Assembly (NCBI GenBank): GCA_052389755.1
Contig: JBQTHP010000115.1
Location: forward strand, 1-11,123
Length of the DNA stretch: 11,123 nucleotides
Reading direction: 5' to 3'
Origin: JBQTHP01 sp052389755
GTDB lineage: Bacteria > Pseudomonadota > Gammaproteobacteria > Steroidobacterales > Steroidobacteraceae
In this document: piece after piece, positions 6,519-11,123 of the stretch
Layout of the letters: each line of letters opens with the position of its first letter
Numbering within the stretch: position 1 is the first letter of the stretch
Position numbers and translations under genes: made by a program
Notes under the pieces: generated by a model
Seen by the model: the letters and a program-made list of their open reading frames with translations, nothing else
What the model was told of the DNA's origin: nothing
Databases searched by the model: none

Positions 6519-7094
6519 ATGATCCGACCTCCGAAGGCCGTGCGGCTCGTCGCGCTTGCTGCGACGCTGGCGATCCTCTTGGCGTGCGGCCCCGGAGCGG
6601 GCAACGGCGAGCAGGGCGGCGCCAACCCTGCTGCGACCACAGCCGCCAAGCCATCGCCGAAAAAGGATCCGCTCGCCGACATGGTGAGCGCGGTGAGCGG
6701 TGGCCGGGCGAGCGGGACGGTGGAGCTCAAGTTCGCGCTCGACGAGCGGCCCCAGGTCGGGGAGCCGCTCGAGGTCGAGATTGCTGTGCTGCCGGTGTCC
6801 GTGCTCGATCGCGTGGCCGTGCATTTTCAGGTCGGCGCGGGGCTCGAGCTGCGCTCGGGCGGAGAGATGCCGGCGGTCAACAAACCCGAGCGCGGCGTGC
6901 CCCTCTCCCACCGGCTGACGATCGTTCCGCTGCGCGACGGCATCTTCTTCATCTCCGCGGTCGTGCTCGCGGATTCGCCTGAGCAGTCCCTGACGCGCAC
7001 GTTCTCGATTCCCATCATTTCGGGCCAGGGTCTTCCGCAGCAGGCCGAGGGCGGCGTGGCCGCTCCGCCTCGCGGGGAGGCCGAAACTCCCTGA
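6519..7094 (+). CDS. Small lipoprotein with beta-sandwich-like domain, possible paralogue of the preceding gene
   Basis: Function is not recognised. The 191-residue product starts with a basic, hydrophobic signal and the lipobox ILLAC (C23; glycine at +2, outer membrane likely). A short linker (about 24-50) rich in Gly, Ala, Lys and Pro follows. Residues about 64-170 form a beta-rich domain: SGTVELKF, LEVEIAVLPVSVLDRVAVHF, HRLTIVPLRDGIFFISAVVL and TFSIPIIS look like successive strands. The tail after 170 is Gly/Ala/Pro-rich. The core aligns by eye with the preceding lipoprotein (AVLP with AFVP, RVAVHF with NLRIEF, FSIPII with FSIPVG). The ATG lies 22 bp after that gene's stop, with a weak AAAG upstream. 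The frame remains open upstream, but the signal peptide supports this start. It is probably the last gene of the lipoprotein trio; 78 bp separate it from the c-di-GMP enzyme. Confidence 0.75.
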   Translation: MIRPPKAVRLVALAATLAILLACGPGAGNGEQGGANPAATTAAKPSPKKDPLADMVSAVSGGRASGTVELKFALDERPQVGEPLEVEIAVLPVSVLDRVAVHFQVGAGLELRSGGEMPAVNKPERGVPLSHRLTIVPLRDGIFFISAVVLADSPEQSLTRTFSIPIISGQGLPQQAEGGVAAPPRGEAETP

Positions 7095-7172
7095 TCGGAA
7101 ACGGGAACCGCTTCACTCACGCAATTCGGCAGGCGCCCGTATTATGGCTACTGCTGCAGCTTGCACGTCGTT
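7095..7172 (+). promoter_or_regulatory. Gap upstream of the c-di-GMP gene with a possible -10 box
   Basis: This 78-bp gap holds TATTAT at 7140-7145, a good -10 match in otherwise GC-rich DNA, 28 bp before the ATG at 7173. At a 17-bp spacing the -35 position reads TCACGC, a poor match, so an activator would be needed. No clear terminator hairpin follows the lipoprotein gene, so read-through into the c-di-GMP gene is possible. No strong Shine-Dalgarno sequence is seen. Confidence 0.25.
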
Positions 7173-10100
7173 ATGTCAAACACCGTGAGTCGCAGGGCAT
7201 CACGTGATGCATCCGATACCGGTGCGCGGCGGGGCATCGACCCAAGCCCTACCGCCACGACGGCGGTCGTGCATACGGAAGGGACGAGCGGCCCCGAGGC
7301 GGGGCTTCACCCCCAGCTGCGCGAGCAACTGAAAGAGGCCCGGCTGGGCACCGGTGCTGGGTCCACTGTCCCGGACCTCTCGGTGCTCCTGCAGCTCGTC
7401 AGCCGTCACTACGAAACCATCGACGAGGAGCGCCGCGGCATCGTCCAGTCGATGCGCCTCATGGCGGACGAAGCCAAGGCGCTCGCGCGCGAGGTGACCG
7501 AGCAGAGCTCCGAGCACCTGCAGGGCATCCTCGATCACATCAAGGACGTCGTGCTCACGGTCGATGCGCAGGGCGTGATTCAGACGTTCAACCCGACCGG
7601 TGAACGCGTGTTCGGCTACACCGAGGGCGAGGTCTTCGGCCGGCGCATCGACCTGCTCGTCCCCAAGATCGCGGAGCTCGGCTCGATCTCGCAGGGGCTG
7701 CAACGCCTCGCCACGAGCTCCGGCGACACTCATCTCGACCTCGTGGCGATGGAAGACTGGGGCCGTCGCAAGGACGGCAACTCGTTTCCGATCGAGATCG
7801 CCGCGAGCAAGGCGCGCATCAACCGCCGCGAAGTGTTCGTGGTGTGCCTGCGCGACATCACCGAGCGACGCGAGTCCGAGCAGGCGATGCGCGAGAGCGA
7901 GGCGCGCTTTCGCACCCTCGTCGATCACGCACCCGAGGCGATCATCGTGTACGACGTGAACGCCGGCCGATTCGTGCTCGCGAACGAGAACGCCGTGCTC
8001 TTTACCGGCATCCCGCGCGAGCGCCTGCTCGAGCTCGCTCCGACGGATCTGAGCCCGGCCGTGCAGGCAGATGGCCGGTCATCGGCCGATGCGGTCGGCG
8101 AATACATCCGGCTCACGCTGGCAGGCGAGCCGCAGGTGTTCGAGTGGATGTTTCAGGACGCGGCCGGGCGGCAGGTTCCGTGCGAAGTGCGGCTGGTACG
8201 GCTGCCAAGCTCGACGCAGCAGCTGGTCCGCGGCAGCATCACTGACATCACCGATCGCAAGCGAAGCGAACGGGTGAGCGCCGCCGAGCGCGAGGTGTTC
8301 GAGAAGCTGACGGCGAACGCACCCCTGACGGTGGCGCTCGAATCGATCACCAGGTTGATCGAGTCCGTGGGCATCGGCACGGTGTGCTCGGTGAGCGTGC
8401 TCGGCGCCGATGGCGTCGCGTTCTCCTACATGGTTGGGCCGCGCTTTCCCGAGCGGCTCCGTGCGGTGCTCGAGCGCTCGACCATCGACATTCGTAACGG
8501 TTCGTGCGCGGCCGCCGCCTATCTCGGCCGGCAGGTGCTCGTGGCCGACATCTCGAAGGATCCGTTCTGGCAGCAGCGGCGCGAAGCCGCCATTACGGTC
8601 GGACTGAGGGCCGCCTGGTCTACGCCTATCAAGACTGCCCAGGGCAAGATGCTCGGCTCGCTCGGTGTGTTCCGCGAGGAGATCGGGTTGCCGAACGAGC
8701 GCGAGCTCGAGCTCATGGCGCACGCAGCGCAGCTTGCGGGTATCGCGATCGAGCGGCGCAACGCCGAAGAGGCGTTGCGAGGCAGCGAAGCCAAGTTCCG
8801 CGGCCTGTTCGAGAGCGTCATGGAGGGCGTCTACCAGGTCGGGCGCGACGGGCGCCTGCTGTCCGTGAATCCGGCATTCGTCGCGATGGTCGGGTACAAC
8901 TCCGCCGAAGAGTTGTACGCGCTGCCGAGCGCCTCGATGCTCTACTGGAATCCGGGAGACCGCGCCGAGTTCGCGCGGCGCGTCGAAGCCGAAGGCGAAG
9001 TGCGCAACGCCGAGCTCGTCCTGCGGCGCCGCGACGGCCAACAGCTCGTCACGCTCGAGAACTCGCGCGCGATCCGCGATGCCGCCGGACGCGTTACGGG
9101 CTACGAGGGCACGATCGCCGACATCACCGAGAGGAAGCGCGCCGAGCAGGCGATGTTCGACGAGAAGGAGCGCGCGCAGGTCACGCTCGAATCGATCGGC
9201 GATGCGGTCATCACCACCGACGCGGAAGGGCGCATCGAGTACCTGAACCCGGTCGCCGAGTCGCTCACCGGCTGGAACGAGGACGAGGCGCGGGGCCGGC
9301 CGTTGAGCGAAGTGCTGAATCTCATCAACGAAGTCACGCGCGAGGGCCTCATCGAGCCGCTGCTCGCGACGCTCGGACGCGGCGAGTCGAGCGCACCCGC
9401 CGATCATTCGGTGCTCGTGACGCGCACCGGCCAGGAGCTCGCGATCCAGGAGTCAGCCGCGCCGATCTCGAACCGGCAGGGGCGCGTGATCGGTGCGGTG
9501 ATCGTGTTCCACGACGTCACGAAAGAGCGCAGGTTGAAGCGCGCGCTCTCCTATCAGGCGAGCCATGACGCGCTCACCGGGCTGATCAACCGGCGCGAGT
9601 TCGACAGCCGCCTGCAGACGGCCGTGCAGAGCGCGCAGCGCAAGGAAGCAGTGTCCGCGCTGCTCTATATCGATCTCGACCAGTTCAAGGTGGTGAACGA
9701 CACCTGCGGTCACCAGGCCGGGGACCGACTCATGCGCGACGTCACGGGGCTGCTGCAGACGCGCGTGCGCGCCTCCGACACGATCGCACGGCTCGGCGGC
9801 GATGAGTTCGGCGTGCTTCTCGAGAGCTGCTCGCTCGAGCAGGCGACCCGCATCGCCGAAGCCATCCGCCAGGCGATCCACGACTATCGCTTCGTGTGGG
9901 GAGCGAGCACGCTGTCGGTGGGCGCGAGCATCGGCGTGGTCGAGATCACGCATGAGACGCAGAACGTGGCGAGCATCATGAGCGCCGCGGACATCGCCTG
10001 CTACGCGGCGAAGGACGAGGGGCGCAACCGCGTTCACGTCTACGATGCCGGCGGCGGCTCCGGTCGCCGTCGCGAGATGCACTGGGTGGCCCGCGTGACG

Positions 10101-10826
10101 CGCGCCGCCGAGGAAAACCGACTCGAGCTCGTCTATCAGCCGATCATCCAGGTCGGCTCGCAGGACGCGCCGCACTTCCATGAGCTTACCGTGCGGCTGC
10201 GCGACGACGACGGCTCGCTCGTCGCGCCCGGCGAGTTCATTCCGGCTGCCGAACGCTACAACGTGATGGCGGCGATCGACCGATGGGTCGTGCTGCAGGC
10301 GGTGGAGCTGCTGCGCCGGCAGCGCGATCGCGCGGGACCGGATCTTCTGCTGGCGGTGAACGTCTCCGGCACATCGCTCAACGATCAGACCTTCGTCGAT
10401 TTCGTTCTCGGCGAGACGGGCGATCCGTCCGTCGCCGGCGGTCTGTGCTTCGAGATCACCGAGACTGCGGCCGTGACCAACCTGGCGAATGCCACCTATT
10501 TCATGCGCGAGCTGAAGACGCGAGGGTGCAAGTTCGCGCTCGATGACTTCGGCAGCGGCCTCTCGTCGTTCATGTACCTGAAGACGCTGCCGGTCGACTT
10601 CCTGAAGATCGACGGACAGTTCATCAGCGACATCGCCAAGGATCCGATCGATCGCAGCATGGTCGAGGCGATCAGCAAGGTCGGCAAGGCACTCGGTATC
10701 CACACGGTCGCCGAGTGCGTCGAATCGGCCGACGTCCTCGCCGAGCTCGGCAGGCTGGGCGTCGATTTCGCGCAGGGCTTTTTCGTGGCCCGCCCGCGCC
10801 CGATCGCGGAGCTGGAGACGCGCTGA
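7173..10826 (+). CDS. PAS/GAF-regulated GGDEF-EAL cyclic-di-GMP enzyme
   Basis: This 1217-residue cytosolic protein is built to make and/or degrade c-di-GMP, the second messenger for the biofilm/motility switch. It has no signal peptide or membrane segment. Residues 1-118 include a disordered start and a probable helical stretch. Four PAS domains lie at about 119-233, 245-366, 541-658 and 670-790, most ending in the typical DITERK-like motif, with a GAF domain at about 375-523. The GGDEF domain (about 797-955) has the intact motif GGDEF at 875-879 and an RxxD inhibitory site (R866, D869) five residues upstream, so cyclase activity with product inhibition is expected. The EAL domain (about 975-1217) keeps the conserved Glu (E1004), NVSG, FEITE, DDFGSG (from D1124), FLKIDG and AECVE, but the signature reads ELT. 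The ATG at 7173 is preferred over a TTG at 7161. Ligands cannot be predicted. Confidence 0.93.
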   Translation: MSNTVSRRASRDASDTGARRGIDPSPTATTAVVHTEGTSGPEAGLHPQLREQLKEARLGTGAGSTVPDLSVLLQLVSRHYETIDEERRGIVQSMRLMADEAKALAREVTEQSSEHLQGILDHIKDVVLTVDAQGVIQTFNPTGERVFGYTEGEVFGRRIDLLVPKIAELGSISQGLQRLATSSGDTHLDLVAMEDWGRRKDGNSFPIEIAASKARINRREVFVVCLRDITERRESEQAMRESEARFRTLVDHAPEAIIVYDVNAGRFVLANENAVLFTGIPRERLLELAPTDLSPAVQADGRSSADAVGEYIRLTLAGEPQVFEWMFQDAAGRQVPCEVRLVRLPSSTQQLVRGSITDITDRKRSERVSAAEREVFEKLTANAPLTVALESITRLIESVGIGTVCSVSVLGADGVAFSYMVGPRFPERLRAVLERSTIDIRNGSCAAAAYLGRQVLVADISKDPFWQQRREAAITVGLRAAWSTPIKTAQGKMLGSLGVFREEIGLPNERELELMAHAAQLAGIAIERRNAEEALRGSEAKFRGLFESVMEGVYQVGRDGRLLSVNPAFVAMVGYNSAEELYALPSASMLYWNPGDRAEFARRVEAEGEVRNAELVLRRRDGQQLVTLENSRAIRDAAGRVTGYEGTIADITERKRAEQAMFDEKERAQVTLESIGDAVITTDAEGRIEYLNPVAESLTGWNEDEARGRPLSEVLNLINEVTREGLIEPLLATLGRGESSAPADHSVLVTRTGQELAIQESAAPISNRQGRVIGAVIVFHDVTKERRLKRALSYQASHDALTGLINRREFDSRLQTAVQSAQRKEAVSALLYIDLDQFKVVNDTCGHQAGDRLMRDVTGLLQTRVRASDTIARLGGDEFGVLLESCSLEQATRIAEAIRQAIHDYRFVWGASTLSVGASIGVVEITHETQNVASIMSAADIACYAAKDEGRNRVHVYDAGGGSGRRREMHWVARVTRAAEENRLELVYQPIIQVGSQDAPHFHELTVRLRDDDGSLVAPGEFIPAAERYNVMAAIDRWVVLQAVELLRRQRDRAGPDLLLAVNVSGTSLNDQTFVDFVLGETGDPSVAGGLCFEITETAAVTNLANATYFMRELKTRGCKFALDDFGSGLSSFMYLKTLPVDFLKIDGQFISDIAKDPIDRSMVEAISKVGKALGIHTVAECVESADVLAELGRLGVDFAQGFFVARPRPIAELETR

Positions 10827-10840
10827 CGCTGGCGCCGGCC

Positions 10841-10946
10841 TCCGCCTTCCGTCTTCCGTCGTCCGGCCGAAAAGAGAAGACGACGAGCCTCGCGTGATCG
10901 CGCTGATCTGGTCCTTCTTTTCCCCGGGCGGAAGACGGAAGGCGGA
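10841..10946. repeat. Palindromic intergenic element with 7-bp-periodic arms (copy 2)
   Basis: The arms at 10841-10858 and 10929-10946 are 18 bases each and exact inverted copies. The right arm continues to about 10955 as a heptamer repeat: CGGAAGA, CGGAAGG, CGGAAGG, CGGAAGC. Pairing can extend inward with gaps: GAAAAGAGAAG just inside the left arm faces CTTCTTTTC just inside the right arm, leaving an apical loop of about 35 bases. The element fills most of the 147-bp gap between the c-di-GMP gene stop and the next gene, so it could protect the 3' end of the upstream mRNA or act as a terminator. Its heptamer differs from copy 1 mainly at one position (GGCGGAA against GGCTGAA), so the two may belong to one family. 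Confidence 0.65.
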
Positions 10947-10973
10947 AGGCGGAAGCCAAGGTAAACTAGCCCG

Positions 10974-11123
10974 GTGACAGTAGTCGAACTGCCTCGCAAC
11001 TTACTGGCTCGGGACGAGCCGCCGCCATTCGAGATCGAAGCGCACGGACGCCGTTGGCCGGCGCTCCTCGTGTGCGACCACGCGAGCCGCCGCATTCCGC
11101 GCGTGCTTGCGAACCTCGGTCTG
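10974..11123 (+). CDS. N-formylglutamate amidohydrolase-like protein, partial (N-terminal 50 codons)
   Basis: The gene starts at the GTG at 10974 and runs off the right edge. An in-frame TAA at 10962 rules out a start further upstream. The visible residues end in LLVCDHASRRIPRVLANLGL, which matches the early (C/S)DHA...IP...L..LGL motif of the N-formylglutamate amidohydrolase family. These zinc-dependent enzymes hydrolyse N-formylglutamate to glutamate and formate, in one branch of histidine degradation; many members stand outside hut operons and have uncertain substrates. No hut gene is visible nearby, so the exact substrate stays open. A weak AAGG at 10958-10961 is 12 bases before the start. 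Confidence 0.7.
   Translation, partial: MTVVELPRNLLARDEPPPFEIEAHGRRWPALLVCDHASRRIPRVLANLGL

Noticed and set aside
7146..7166. A sigma54-like promoter (TGGC...TTGCA) before the c-di-GMP gene
   Set aside because: The GG and GC elements are not at the required 10-base spacing.
9453..10703. A 416-codon open frame on the minus strand opposite the GGDEF-EAL region
   Set aside because: The plus strand encodes intact catalytic motifs throughout; the antisense frame shows the same Arg/His/Asp-rich composition as other shadow frames and no start signal.
10827..10973. A small gene in the gap after the c-di-GMP enzyme
   Set aside because: The open frames there are translations of the heptamer palindrome, with no start signal or family match; the gap is better explained by the repeat.

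Overview
The window is about 11 kb of GC-rich DNA, carrying six complete genes and two partial ones plus two intergenic palindromes. The gene content suggests a gammaproteobacterium: a SrkA (YihE/RdoA) kinase with close similarity to the E. coli protein over its whole length, and a GlrK/QseE sensor kinase followed by a lipoprotein in the QseG position. The high GC and the large c-di-GMP enzyme would suit an environmental lineage such as the Steroidobacter/Xanthomonas side of the class. That placement is inference, since no rRNA or species marker is present.

Left part, minus strand (1-2785): galE (UDP-glucose 4-epimerase), then a GlrK/QseE-type histidine kinase, then the start of a QseG-like lipoprotein cut off by the window edge. 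The kinase stop and the lipoprotein ATG are only 2 bp apart, so these two are almost certainly translationally coupled. The missing next gene is expected to be the sigma54-type response regulator GlrR/QseF. A 94-bp palindrome with 7-bp-periodic arms lies between galE and the kinase, and one of its arms contains the galE stop codon.

Middle part, plus strand (2824-7094): srkA starts 38 bp from galE, in the divergent direction. After a 107-bp gap come three lipoprotein genes in a row: a 643-residue putative zinc metalloprotease (PKD-like domain, HEFGH motif, PPC-like C-terminus), then two small lipoproteins whose C-terminal beta-rich domains look like distant copies of each other. The trio is tightly packed (8 and 22 bp gaps) and is probably one operon. 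It is the least characterised part of the window.

Right part, plus strand (7173-11123): a 1217-residue soluble c-di-GMP enzyme with the order PAS-PAS-GAF-PAS-PAS-GGDEF-EAL, an intact GGDEF motif with I-site, and a variant EAL signature (ELT). Then comes a second, roughly 106-bp palindrome with 7-bp-periodic arms, and the first 50 codons of an N-formylglutamate amidohydrolase-like protein.

Apart from the kinase/lipoprotein pair and the lipoprotein trio, the genes do not form an obvious single pathway. I see no tRNA, rRNA, CRISPR array, IS transposase or phage gene.
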